Of a DNA stretch of 64,000 bases, positions 7,865 through 15,282 are shown piece after piece. The notes beneath the pieces are model-generated. The model was not told the DNA's origin. It searched no databases and was given only the letters and a program-made list of their open reading frames with translations. Numbering within the stretch: the stretch's first letter is position 1; the number at the start of each line of letters is the position of its first letter. Source of the stretch: Marixanthomonas sp002364245 (GTDB taxonomy: Bacteria; Bacteroidota; Bacteroidia; Flavobacteriales; Flavobacteriaceae); NCBI GenBank assembly GCA_963973455.1, contig CAXAZF010000009.1, positions 73,978-137,977 of the forward strand, given 5' to 3'. A program made the translations under genes and the position numbers.

Positions 7865-8905
7865 TTATTTGTCTCCTTCATTAAATAAGTTGAGTCTTTT
7901 TACCCAAGCTGTTTTTCGATCTAATAATAACACATCTAATACCAACAAAAATAATGCCCCACCTAAAAACCATTGAAATTGATCTTTAAAATCGGTGAAT
8001 TGTTTGGCTTCAAACTCCTTTTTGTCCATTCCATTCAAGATAGCTGTCACAGTGTCAACTACTTCTTTGGTATTGCTGCCGTCAATATATTCGCCATTTG
8101 CCTCTTCTGCTATTTGTTTTAAGGTTTCTTCACCTAAACGGGTAATTACTTGCTCATTGTTTTGGTCACGCTTGTAATACTGAAGAATACCATTTCGTTT
8201 TATCGGGATAGGACCACCTTGTACAGTACCCACACCTATAGTATAAATTTTTATGCCTTCGTTGGCGGCTTCTTCAGCAATTGCCGCTACATTCCCTTCA
8301 TGGTCTTCCCCATCTGAAATAATAAACAACACTCTGTTGGTTTGTTCCTCATCATTGTAATAAGTTTTCGCCATTTGGATAGCTTCGTTAATTGCTGTTC
8401 CTTGAGATGAAACCATATCGGTACTCATTCCGTTTAAAAACAACTTAGCGGAAGAAAAGTCAGTGGTTATAGGTACTTGCGGAAAAGCACTACCCGCATA
8501 ACCAATAATACCAATGCGATCGCCGGCTAAGCTGTTAATAATCTGTGCAACCAATTGTTTTGATTTCTCCAATCGGTTAGGGGCTATATCTTCGGCCAGC
8601 ATACTTTTTGAAACATCTAATGCAAACACCACATCTACGCCTTCACGCTTTACCGTTTCTAGCTTCGTACCTATTTTTGGATTCACCATGGCAATACTTA
8701 TACATGCAATTGCTAAACAAATGACCAATACTTTTAAAGTTGATTTAAAAACCGATTGATTGGGACTCAATTTCTTCAATAGTTGTTTGTCTGCAAATTT
8801 CTTTTGGGTATGTTTTTTCCAAGCCAATACCAATAGAAATAGTACGACCACTGCTGGAATAGCAAACAATACGTAAAAATATATGGGTTGTTCTAATTGG
8901 TACAT
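7865..8905 (-). CDS. batB: Aerotolerance protein BatB (vWA domain membrane protein)
   Basis: 346 residues from ATG 8905. Two N-terminal membrane helices (about 8-29 and 57-74) are followed by a von Willebrand factor A domain with an intact MIDAS Asp97-x-Ser99-x-Ser101 (FALDVSKSML) and the downstream Thr/Asp segments (SSQGTAINEAI, FIISDGEDHEGN), then a C-terminal membrane helix (FQWFLGGALFLLVLDVLLL). Start choice: GTAGGA lies 8 nt before 8905 but only 1 nt before the alternative ATG at 8911. vWA domains bind partners in a metal-dependent way, here probably under control of the MoxR ATPase. A 6-bp hairpin covers the ribosome-binding site. Confidence 0.92.
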   Translation of the reverse strand: MYQLEQPIYFYVLFAIPAVVVLFLLVLAWKKHTQKKFADKQLLKKLSPNQSVFKSTLKVLVICLAIACISIAMVNPKIGTKLETVKREGVDVVFALDVSKSMLAEDIAPNRLEKSKQLVAQIINSLAGDRIGIIGYAGSAFPQVPITTDFSSAKLFLNGMSTDMVSSQGTAINEAIQMAKTYYNDEEQTNRVLFIISDGEDHEGNVAAIAEEAANEGIKIYTIGVGTVQGGPIPIKRNGILQYYKRDQNNEQVITRLGEETLKQIAEEANGEYIDGSNTKEVVDTVTAILNGMDKKEFEAKQFTDFKDQFQWFLGGALFLLVLDVLLLDRKTAWVKRLNLFNEGDK

Positions 8906-8912
8906 ATTCATA

Positions 8913-8928
8913 TCCTACGCAGGTAGGA
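8913..8928 (-). promoter_or_regulatory. batB: Hairpin covering the batB ribosome-binding site
   Basis: TCCTAC-GCAG-GTAGGA forms a perfect 6-bp stem with a 4-nt loop. On the mRNA the downstream arm GUAGGA is the presumed Shine-Dalgarno of batB, so the hairpin would sequester it when ribosomes do not reach the end of batA. Regulation is inference from the sequence. Confidence 0.45.
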
Positions 8929-8939
8929 ATTTTTAATTT

Positions 8940-9944
8940 TTAAATAAAACTTCTAAACACTGTATAACGAAGCAATAGTTCTATCAATAATAACCCTAAT
9001 GCTAGAAATACTAAAGGACGAAACATTTCTTCGTAATTGGTGTATTTAAATTCTTCTATATCTGTTTTTTCGAGTTTATTTATTTCATCATAAATTTCAT
9101 TCAACTTCGTGGTACTCGTGGCTCTAAAATATTGTCCTCCGGTGGTTTGGGCTATTTCTTTCAATAATTCTTCATCAATTTCAACCTGTATGCTTCCGTA
9201 TTGGAAACTACCATCTGGACGTAAACCAATGGGCGACATAGCCAGTCCATTACTTCCCAGACCTATAGTATATACTTTAATACCAAACTCCGCCGCTAAT
9301 TCACTCGCTATTTTTGGATCTATAAAACCGCTGTTGTTTACACCATCAGTCAATAAAATAATTACCTTACTTTTTGCACGGCTATCTTTTAACCGGTTAA
9401 CAGCTGTACCCAACCCCATCCCTATTGCGGTTCCACCTTCAATCACCGTGTTGTATTTCATATCCTTTAAAGATGATAATACAACTGTTTTATCACTGGT
9501 TAAAGGTGTTTTTGTAAAACTTTCACCAGCATATTCTACCAAACCAATACGATCGTTAGGTCGCGCTTGTATAAAACGAGCCGCCACAGACTTTAAGGCT
9601 TCTAGTCGATTCGGTTTTAAATCGCGTGCTAACATACTTGCTGAAACATCCATTGCCATAACAATATCTATTCCTTTTGTTTTTTTAACACGGGTAGATT
9701 CGTCCACGGTTCTAGGACGTGCTAAGGCAACAATTATAGCTGCCAAGGCCAATAAGCGTAAGGCAAACAATAAAGGTTTCAGTCTTGCTAACCAGTTTTT
9801 CCCAGTTTTAAATCCTTTTACACTTGAAATTTTTAAGGTAGCATTTTGTTTATTTCGTTTCCATAGATACCATAGCAACAGCACTGGAAGTACTAGTAAC
9901 AACCAGAAAAAAATAGGGTTTACAAATTCAAAATTTTCAAACAT
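8940..9944 (-). CDS. batA: Aerotolerance protein BatA (vWA domain membrane protein)
   Basis: 334 residues, paralogous to BatB. Layout: membrane helices about 10-28 and 57-77, vWA domain with MIDAS Asp99-x-Ser101-x-Ser103 (AMDVSASML), Thr in EGGTAIGMGLG and Asp in ILLTDGVNN, and a C-terminal helix (PLVFLALGLLLIELLL). The RPR motif just before the vWA domain (ALARPRTVDESTRV) is typical. It overlaps the preceding 559-residue gene by one base and is separated from batB by about 35 bp. Probably part of a membrane complex with BatB-E; the precise activity is unknown. Confidence 0.93.
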   Translation of the reverse strand: MFENFEFVNPIFFWLLLVLPVLLLWYLWKRNKQNATLKISSVKGFKTGKNWLARLKPLLFALRLLALAAIIVALARPRTVDESTRVKKTKGIDIVMAMDVSASMLARDLKPNRLEALKSVAARFIQARPNDRIGLVEYAGESFTKTPLTSDKTVVLSSLKDMKYNTVIEGGTAIGMGLGTAVNRLKDSRAKSKVIILLTDGVNNSGFIDPKIASELAAEFGIKVYTIGLGSNGLAMSPIGLRPDGSFQYGSIQVEIDEELLKEIAQTTGGQYFRATSTTKLNEIYDEINKLEKTDIEEFKYTNYEEMFRPLVFLALGLLLIELLLRYTVFRSFI

Positions 9945-11623
9945 TATTTTTCTGAAATTTCAAGTTCTACGGAATTTATAATTCTGTCTTTTACATCTTC
10001 AGCAAAACGACCATCGTCTTCTTGATACACCACTAAAACTTGCTGTACTCCGCCTTTTTGAGCAAATAATAATAACTCGTAGTTACTAGCTTTTTTCAAT
10101 ACTTTATCATCTGATACCTGCACGTTAAATTTACCATAAGCTTTTAAACCAGTGATGCCTTTTTGGGTTTCAAAGCTTTCACGCTTTACCAACATATTTT
10201 TAGCACCTCTTTTTTCAAGGTTTGTTAAGGCTTCGTTCATTAATCCTTCTAAATCTGCTTCGGCTTGTCCTTTTTGTTGCCCTTGTGTGGATTGTTTGAG
10301 CATCGTTGTATTTAACCAAACGTATAGTGGATCGGTTATTTCGCCTTCCGTAAATACGCTTGCATTGGCCACGCGCATATTTTGTGATTCGGGTACTTCT
10401 ATATCGGTCCGAACTAAAACTTCTGGGGTTTCTATGATGATAGCTGGATCTCCATATTCACTCTTTATCCAACGGTTTTCGGACAACTCACGTATTTCGT
10501 TACCAATTACAAAGTCTTTAAGGTTGTCAAATCCTTTTACACCTCCATAAACAGCACCGGCAATAAGAGCAACCACCAATAGACCCAAAGCGCCATATGC
10601 CCATTTTTTACGGACACGTTTTTTCCGTTGTGCTTCTTGGTATTCGGCATTTTCTTGAAGTTCTTCTTCGGTTGGTTCTGGGATTACCTCTTTGGTTTCG
10701 TTTATAATTTCCTCAATGGTTTTCCGGTCAGACGATGCTTGTCCTTCGGCTTGGTACATTTTGGCAAATTTTACCAAATCGGCTCGTTTTAAAATAGCAT
10801 CGAGTCTCCGGATGGTTTCATTACTGAATTCAAAATTACCTGAATCTTTATGCAACTGTAATCGAGTAATTAATTCATCTGACGTACTTTCTAAAGCGGT
10901 TTCATCTACTTCGCGGTCTAAATAGCGTTTTACTATTTCGGTTAAATGCGAGTAATATTCCTTTGGTTTATTTTCCTTTAAATAGGTAGAGCTATCCAGC
11001 GTGTGCAAGGCTGTAATTGCTTCTTCATAAGGCGGCAACTGTTCTTCTCTGGCATCCTTTAATTTTTTTCTTCGGAATAAAATATATCCTATAATCGCTA
11101 AAATGATAACGATCGGAATAAGCCACAATAACAATGTTTTAAGATCTAAAGGCGGCTCATCTACCTCGATAGCAGGTTTTATATCAAACATCTTCTGTTT
11201 TGTCGTATCGACGGCAACATCACGAACTTCGACTGAAACAGAATCGGTTCCAAATCGCTTATCGTTAATAACCACTTGTTGTTGCGGGATGGTATAACGA
11301 CCCGAATCGAATTGTGTAAGACCGTATTTTTTAATCAATCGATATTTAGCCTGTTCAAAAGTGGTATCGATTTTATAGGATTCGATTACCTCTAAAGGTG
11401 TGAAGGTCTGACCTTCGGGAAAAACCACCAAATCGGTTGAATCTGCTTCCACTTGAATACTATAGACAATCTCTTCCCCAATTTTAATGGAAGTAGAATC
11501 TACCGAAGACGTCACTTGAGCTTCGGCAAAAAAAGTAACTAGAAAAAAGAAGAAAGAAGCGAAAAAATATCGCTGCTTAGTTTTCAAAAACAAGTATGTA
11601 ATATGTTTTTTATTCTCTTTCAT
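9944..11623 (-). CDS. Bat-operon membrane protein of unknown role (BatD-like periplasmic domain, two membrane helices)
   Basis: 559 residues. The signal peptide (RYFFASFFFFLVTFFAEAQ) is followed by a ~130-residue periplasmic beta domain (VTSSVDSTSIKIGEEIVYSIQVEADSTD) that resembles the N-terminus of BatD proteins, a membrane helix (LLLWLIPIVIILAIIGYILF, about 165-185), a cytoplasmic helical part (KEYYSHLTEIVKRYLDREVDETALESTSDE) reminiscent of DUF4381-type proteins, a second membrane helix (KWAYGALGLLVVALIAGAVYGG, about 342-363) and a ~190-residue C-terminal domain. It lies between DUF58 and batA, 6 bp from the former and overlapping the latter by one base. It is regular in flavobacterial Bat operons but I know no established name. 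Domain reading is by eye. Confidence 0.75.
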   Translation of the reverse strand: MKENKKHITYLFLKTKQRYFFASFFFFLVTFFAEAQVTSSVDSTSIKIGEEIVYSIQVEADSTDLVVFPEGQTFTPLEVIESYKIDTTFEQAKYRLIKKYGLTQFDSGRYTIPQQQVVINDKRFGTDSVSVEVRDVAVDTTKQKMFDIKPAIEVDEPPLDLKTLLLWLIPIVIILAIIGYILFRRKKLKDAREEQLPPYEEAITALHTLDSSTYLKENKPKEYYSHLTEIVKRYLDREVDETALESTSDELITRLQLHKDSGNFEFSNETIRRLDAILKRADLVKFAKMYQAEGQASSDRKTIEEIINETKEVIPEPTEEELQENAEYQEAQRKKRVRKKWAYGALGLLVVALIAGAVYGGVKGFDNLKDFVIGNEIRELSENRWIKSEYGDPAIIIETPEVLVRTDIEVPESQNMRVANASVFTEGEITDPLYVWLNTTMLKQSTQGQQKGQAEADLEGLMNEALTNLEKRGAKNMLVKRESFETQKGITGLKAYGKFNVQVSDDKVLKKASNYELLLFAQKGGVQQVLVVYQEDDGRFAEDVKDRIINSVELEISEK

Positions 11624-11629
11624 TATAAT

Positions 11630-12496
11630 TTATGCTCTGTGTTTAAAATAACCCAGTAATTTTTTTACGTAGCTTTCATCCACGCGGCAGCTTAATGCGC
11701 CGGCACCACTTTTAGTAAATGATTCTTGAAAATAATCCACACGTTCTCTGTAGTACTTGTTATAATTTGTTCTAACAGACTTTGAATTGGTGTTTACTAA
11801 CATGAGCTCGCCTGTTTCAGAATCTTGCATTTGCACCATTCCTAAATTCGGGATTTCCTCTTCGCGTTTATCATACACTCGAATTCCTGTTACGTCATGT
11901 TTTCTGGCTACAATCCGTAGCGTGTCTTTATAATTATCTGTAATAAAGTCGGAAAGCACAAAAACGATGGCTTTCTTTTTCATTACGTTGGTTAAATATT
12001 TTAAAGCTTGCGACAAATCGGTTTTTTCACTTTTTGGTTGGAATTCAAGCAATTCCCGAATCAAACGCAATACGTGTGATTTTCCTTTTTTCGGTGGAAT
12101 AAAAAGCTCTATTTCATCTGAAAAAAGAATCAATCCTATTTTATCATTATTCTGAAGTGCCGAAAAAGCTAGCGTTGCAGCAATTTCAGTAATTATTTCG
12201 TTTTTAAATTGTGAATCTGTTCCGAAGAATTCAGACCCACTAATATCTGCAACAAGCATTAAAGTAAGCTCGCGTTCTTCTTCAAAAACTTTTACAAATG
12301 GTTCGTTATAGCGGGCGGTTACATTCCAATCGATACTTCGAACATCATCGCCAAATTGATATTGACGCACTTCGCTGAAGGTCATCCCTCGACCTTTAAA
12401 CGTACTATGATATTCGCCACCAAATACGTGATCACTTAACCGACGCGTTTTGATTTCGATTTTCCGTACTTTTTTAAGAAGTTCTTTTGTATCCAT
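11630..12496 (-). CDS. DUF58 domain protein of the Bat operon
   Basis: 288 residues from ATG 12496 (MDTKELLKKVRKIEIKTRRL); an ATG five codons upstream is less typical. Landmarks of DUF58 are intact: FKGRGMTFSEVRQYQFGDDVRSIDWNVTARYNEPFVK (about residues 38-72), and a vWA-like fold with ADISGSEFFG in place of a full MIDAS. Proteins of this family are usually encoded with MoxR ATPases and are presumed partners or substrates. No signal peptide or membrane segment. It is separated from moxR by a 97-bp gap that holds a repeated CAGT element. Confidence 0.9.
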   Translation of the reverse strand: MDTKELLKKVRKIEIKTRRLSDHVFGGEYHSTFKGRGMTFSEVRQYQFGDDVRSIDWNVTARYNEPFVKVFEEERELTLMLVADISGSEFFGTDSQFKNEIITEIAATLAFSALQNNDKIGLILFSDEIELFIPPKKGKSHVLRLIRELLEFQPKSEKTDLSQALKYLTNVMKKKAIVFVLSDFITDNYKDTLRIVARKHDVTGIRVYDKREEEIPNLGMVQMQDSETGELMLVNTNSKSVRTNYNKYYRERVDYFQESFTKSGAGALSCRVDESYVKKLLGYFKHRA

Positions 12497-12501
12497 TATT
12501 C

Positions 12502-12595
12502 CAGTAGTCAATATTCAATAAGTAGTGGGGCAGTAAAAAACAGTAGTCAGACAACAAAACTGCATACTGACCACTGCTTACTGCGTACTGTTTTT
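12502..12595. repeat. CAGT/ACTG heptamer repeat with 10-bp inverted arms between moxR and DUF58
   Basis: ACTG occurs at 12559, 12566, 12573, 12580 and 12587, exactly every 7 bp; CAGT occurs at 12502, 12531 and 12541 on the other side. AAAAACAGTA (12536-12545) and TACTGTTTTT (12586-12595) form a perfect 10-bp inverted repeat around the array. On the minus strand the array reads as five CAGTNNN units just after the moxR stop codon. It looks like an interspersed intergenic repeat (REP-like) of a kind I associate with flavobacteria; it could fold into a hairpin that lowers read-through or protects the mRNA end. Confidence 0.7.
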
Positions 12596-13598
12596 ATGGT
12601 ACCTCAATTACATTTACAATTTTATTAATGATATCTTCTGAAGTTATATTTTCTGCTTCGGCTTCGTAGGTAATCCCAATACGATGACGCAACACATCGT
12701 GAACCACGGCGCGAACATCTTCTGGAATTACGTAACCTCTCTGCTTGATAAATGCATAGCATTTTGAAGCGATCGCCAAGTTGATACTTCCACGCGGGGA
12801 AGCACCGAAGCCAATAAGATGTTTTAAATCGTCCAGCTTATAATTTTCAGGATTACGGGTAGCAAAGATGATATCTAGAATATATTGTTCTATTTTTTCG
12901 TCCATATAAACTTCACGAACGGCTTTCTGTGCACGTAAAATTTGTTCGATAGAAACAACCGGGTTTACTTTCTCAAAAGCGCCTTTTAAGTTTTGACGGA
13001 TAATGAGTTGCTCTTCAGCAATCTTAGGGTAATTTATAACTGTTTTCAGCATAAAACGGTCAACCTGAGCTTCTGGTAATGGGTATGTTCCCTCTTGTTC
13101 AATCGGGTTTTGAGTTGCCATTACCAAAAATGGCTTATCTAAGATAAACGTTTCTTCACCAATGGTCACTTGCTTTTCCTGCATCGCCTCTAAAAGAGCA
13201 GATTGTACTTTAGCCGGTGCCCTGTTAATTTCATCTGCCAATACAAAGTTGGCAAAAATTGGACCTTTTTTAATGCTGAAATCATTCACTTTCATGTTGT
13301 AGATCATCGTACCAACAACATCGGCAGGAAGTAAATCTGGTGTAAATTGTATTCGGCTAAAGGTACCGTGTACCGCTTTTGAAAGCGTATTAATGGCCAG
13401 TGTTTTTGCCAAACCCGGTACACCTTCAAGAAGAATGTGTCCTTGGCCTAAAAGGCCGATAAGCAATCGCTCGACCATATGTTTTTGGCCTACAATTACT
13501 TTGTTCATTTCCATGGAAAGGATGTTTACAAATGCACTTTCCTTTTCAATTTTTTCATTTAGCGCGCCAATATCCAAGGCAGTATCTGTTTGATCCAT
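12594..13598 (-). CDS. moxR: MoxR family AAA+ ATPase
   Basis: 334 residues, cytoplasmic. Walker A is GVPGLAKT (about 59-66), Walker B is FVLADEIN (about 117-125), followed by the MoxR signatures RAPAKVQSALLEAMQEKQVT and ATQNPIEQEGTYPLPEAQ (sensor 1 and arginine region) and a C-terminal lid with GASPRGSINL. MoxR ATPases act as chaperones that mature or activate vWA-domain partners, here most likely BatA, BatB and the DUF58 protein. It is the first gene of an eight-gene operon (moxR to batE) on the minus strand. The upstream gap (13599-13680) has a weak -7 candidate only. Confidence 0.95.
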   Translation of the reverse strand: MDQTDTALDIGALNEKIEKESAFVNILSMEMNKVIVGQKHMVERLLIGLLGQGHILLEGVPGLAKTLAINTLSKAVHGTFSRIQFTPDLLPADVVGTMIYNMKVNDFSIKKGPIFANFVLADEINRAPAKVQSALLEAMQEKQVTIGEETFILDKPFLVMATQNPIEQEGTYPLPEAQVDRFMLKTVINYPKIAEEQLIIRQNLKGAFEKVNPVVSIEQILRAQKAVREVYMDEKIEQYILDIIFATRNPENYKLDDLKHLIGFGASPRGSINLAIASKCYAFIKQRGYVIPEDVRAVVHDVLRHRIGITYEAEAENITSEDIINKIVNVIEVP

Positions 13599-13711
13599 AC
13601 TTTAAAATTTCAAATAGTAAACGTTTCTATATACAGTCTCGCAAATTGTATATTTATTGCTAAAAAGGCTGTTAACAAAGGGTTAAAAAATTTATCTTAA
13701 TAGACGACATG

Positions 13712-13748
13712 AAAAAAGCACTGTTTCTTAAAATAAAGTTACAGTGCT
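13712..13748 (-). terminator. Terminator after the 138-residue lipoprotein gene
   Basis: Perfect 8-bp stem AGCACTGT (13717-13724) and ACAGTGCT (13741-13748), with a 16-nt loop. On the minus strand it is followed by a T-run (13712-13717). It lies 26 bp past the stop of the gene at 13775-14191. Confidence 0.8.
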
Positions 13749-13774
13749 GTTAAATTTTTATTTTGTAGCTATGA

Positions 13775-14191
13775 TTAATTGGAAGCAACTGTGACAGTGC
13801 CTAAAGCAGTTACTTCACCAATTTTTACCTCAACATTTTCAAAAGTTTGTTCGGGTGTTTCAGCTTCATCTGTTTTAATTTTTACTGTATATGTTCCTTC
13901 TGAGAAACCGGTTATGAAAAATTCACCAACGTCGTTTGTGGTTCCTGTAATTTTTTCTTCAGAATTTGTCGCTACAATTGATACTTCAGAATTGGGCGCG
14001 ATAACGCTTCCCATAATGGCACCATCTGTTTTTGTGGTTTCGGTTTCTTCGTTGTTTGTAACTTCAGTTTTATTGGCAGAACCTTCATTTGAAGTAATAT
14101 TATTTCCGCCAAATATATTGTTGTTACTACTACAGCTAATAAATAAGGCTGTAACTGAAATTAAAAGACTTGTTTTTATGTAAGATTTCAT
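13775..14191 (-). CDS. Lipoprotein with carboxypeptidase-regulatory-like domain
   Basis: 138 residues. The lipobox is FISC at Cys20 (MKSYIKTSLLISVTALFISCSS), followed by an Asn/Thr/Glu-rich linker (about 21-55) and a single beta-sandwich domain (GAIMGSVIAPNSEVSIVATNSEEK...TTNDVGEFFITGFSEGTYTVKI) of the carboxypeptidase regulatory/transthyretin-like type. It is probably anchored in the outer membrane or periplasm. The domain closely resembles the C-terminal part of the next gene (14339-15136), including the ends EVKIGEVTALGTV and IVEVGEITTVGEI, so the two are related. Both genes have the same TTAAC-box array upstream, so they are probably co-regulated. Confidence 0.82.
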   Translation of the reverse strand: MKSYIKTSLLISVTALFISCSSNNNIFGGNNITSNEGSANKTEVTNNEETETTKTDGAIMGSVIAPNSEVSIVATNSEEKITGTTNDVGEFFITGFSEGTYTVKIKTDEAETPEQTFENVEVKIGEVTALGTVTVASN

Positions 14192-14214
14192 AGTTAATTG
14201 GTTTTTGCGTACTA

Positions 14215-14289
14215 CTAATATAGCTAGTTATAACAGCTCTTTCGGAAGAATTAACATTGATTAACGGGCGCTTTAACGTGTGGTTAACG
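14215..14289 (-). promoter_or_regulatory. Four-box TTAAC operator and promoter of the 138-residue lipoprotein gene
   Basis: TTAACN hexamers start at 14251, 14261, 14273 and 14284 (periods 10, 12 and 11 bp; spacers 4, 6 and 5). They lie 28 bp upstream (minus-strand sense) of a weak -7 candidate TATATTAG (14222-14215), with no -33 element. The architecture resembles the direct-repeat boxes of OmpR/PhoB-type response regulators such as the B. subtilis Pho box. The same array, first spacers included, precedes the neighbouring gene. Confidence 0.65.
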
Positions 14290-14290
14290 A

Positions 14291-14319
14291 AAAAAAGGAG
14301 GTTAAAAAAACCTCCTTTT
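14291..14319 (-). terminator. Terminator after the DUF4382 lipoprotein gene
   Basis: AAAAGGAGGTT (14293-14303) and AACCTCCTTTT (14309-14319) form an 11-bp stem with a short A loop; the minus strand ends in a T-run. It is 20 bp past the stop of 14339-15136 and directly adjoins the TTAAC operator of the next gene. Confidence 0.88.
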
Positions 14320-14338
14320 CCTTTCTATTAAAATTAGA

Positions 14339-15136
14339 TTATAATTCTAAATTTATTTCTCCCACAGTTGTAATTTCACCTACTTCAACAATGACATTAT
14401 CAATTATAACAGGGGGAAAGTTTAAATCAGGATCTGCTTCAAACTTCAAGCTATAATTACCTTCTGGAACACCTTGAAGCACAAATTTACCTTGGGCATC
14501 TGTATAAGCCGAAATTTCTTCACCATCATCGGTTGTTGTTGTAACTAAAACAGGGGTATCGGTAACTGGAATTACAGAACCAGAAATTGCTCCTGTTTCG
14601 GCTACCGTTGTGGCTCTAATAACTGGTTTTAGTAAATAATCTCCGTTACCCTGTTCTACAATAGACTCTTCAACATTAAAGTCTAACATAAATTCATAAA
14701 AAATGCCTCCTTCAAGGGTCTCATTCACCTGAATTTTTAACCCAGATTGTTGAGCACTTGGTGTTTGAAGCGGAAACGTTTCGCCATCAACTACTACTGT
14801 ATTATCATCACCAAGGACTAATCGAATTTGACTAATAGAACCTGTCGGTAATTCATCATCTACTAATACAACTGAAACACCACCAGTAAGTTCCAATAAA
14901 TTGTAAACCCCTGCATCTACATCATCAATAAATACTTCGTCTTCTTCGCCATTATACTTTACCACTACATCTTCAACATCTATAAATACTGCTTCATAAT
15001 CTCCGGGAGCATCTGTCAATTCTATAGAGACTCTCGCTGTTTCATCAGAGTTAGTTCCTGATGAGTCATCATCACTACAGGATACAAATCCTACAGTAAT
15101 AATGGCTATGCATAAAAATTTTAATAAAGTTTTCAT
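14339..15136 (-). CDS. DUF4382 domain lipoprotein
   Basis: 265 residues. The lipobox ends at Cys20 (TVGFVSCSDDDSSG). Residues about 33-170 form the DUF4382 domain (ARVSIELTDAPGDYEAVFIDVEDVVVKY, then VYNLLELTGG and GSISQIRLVLG), and about 180-265 a carboxypeptidase regulatory-like domain (GAISGSVIPVTDTPVLVTTTT...YTDAQGKFVLQGVPEGNYSLKF). DUF4382 proteins are surface or periplasmic lipoproteins of unknown function in Bacteroidota. The C-terminal domain matches that of the smaller downstream lipoprotein, indicating duplication. The protein is very acidic. Upstream is a TTAAC-box array followed by a weak -7. Confidence 0.87.
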   Translation of the reverse strand: MKTLLKFLCIAIITVGFVSCSDDDSSGTNSDETARVSIELTDAPGDYEAVFIDVEDVVVKYNGEEDEVFIDDVDAGVYNLLELTGGVSVVLVDDELPTGSISQIRLVLGDDNTVVVDGETFPLQTPSAQQSGLKIQVNETLEGGIFYEFMLDFNVEESIVEQGNGDYLLKPVIRATTVAETGAISGSVIPVTDTPVLVTTTTDDGEEISAYTDAQGKFVLQGVPEGNYSLKFEADPDLNFPPVIIDNVIVEVGEITTVGEINLEL

Positions 15137-15164
15137 GTTATTTTAAATTTTAGGTTTGTGGAAG

Positions 15165-15238
15165 ACAATATATTTATGATTTAAAAAAACTAAAATGTAC
15201 TTAACATTGATTAACTTTCCCTTTAACTCTATTTAACG
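15165..15238 (-). promoter_or_regulatory. Four-box TTAAC operator and promoter of the DUF4382 lipoprotein gene
   Basis: TTAACN hexamers start at 15201, 15211, 15223 and 15233 (periods 10, 12 and 10; spacers 4, 6 and 4). The first two boxes and the spacer between them are identical to the array before the 138-residue gene (TTAACATTGATTAAC). A weak -7 candidate, TATATTGT (15172-15165, minus), lies 28 bp downstream, the same spacing as in the other copy. On the other side, 20 bp away, is a plus-strand -7-like TATCTTTA (15259-15266) for the SDR gene, so the array may serve both directions. Confidence 0.65.
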
Positions 15239-15282
15239 GTAAAAACGGTAATACCTACTATCTTTAGAAAACTTTATAATTT

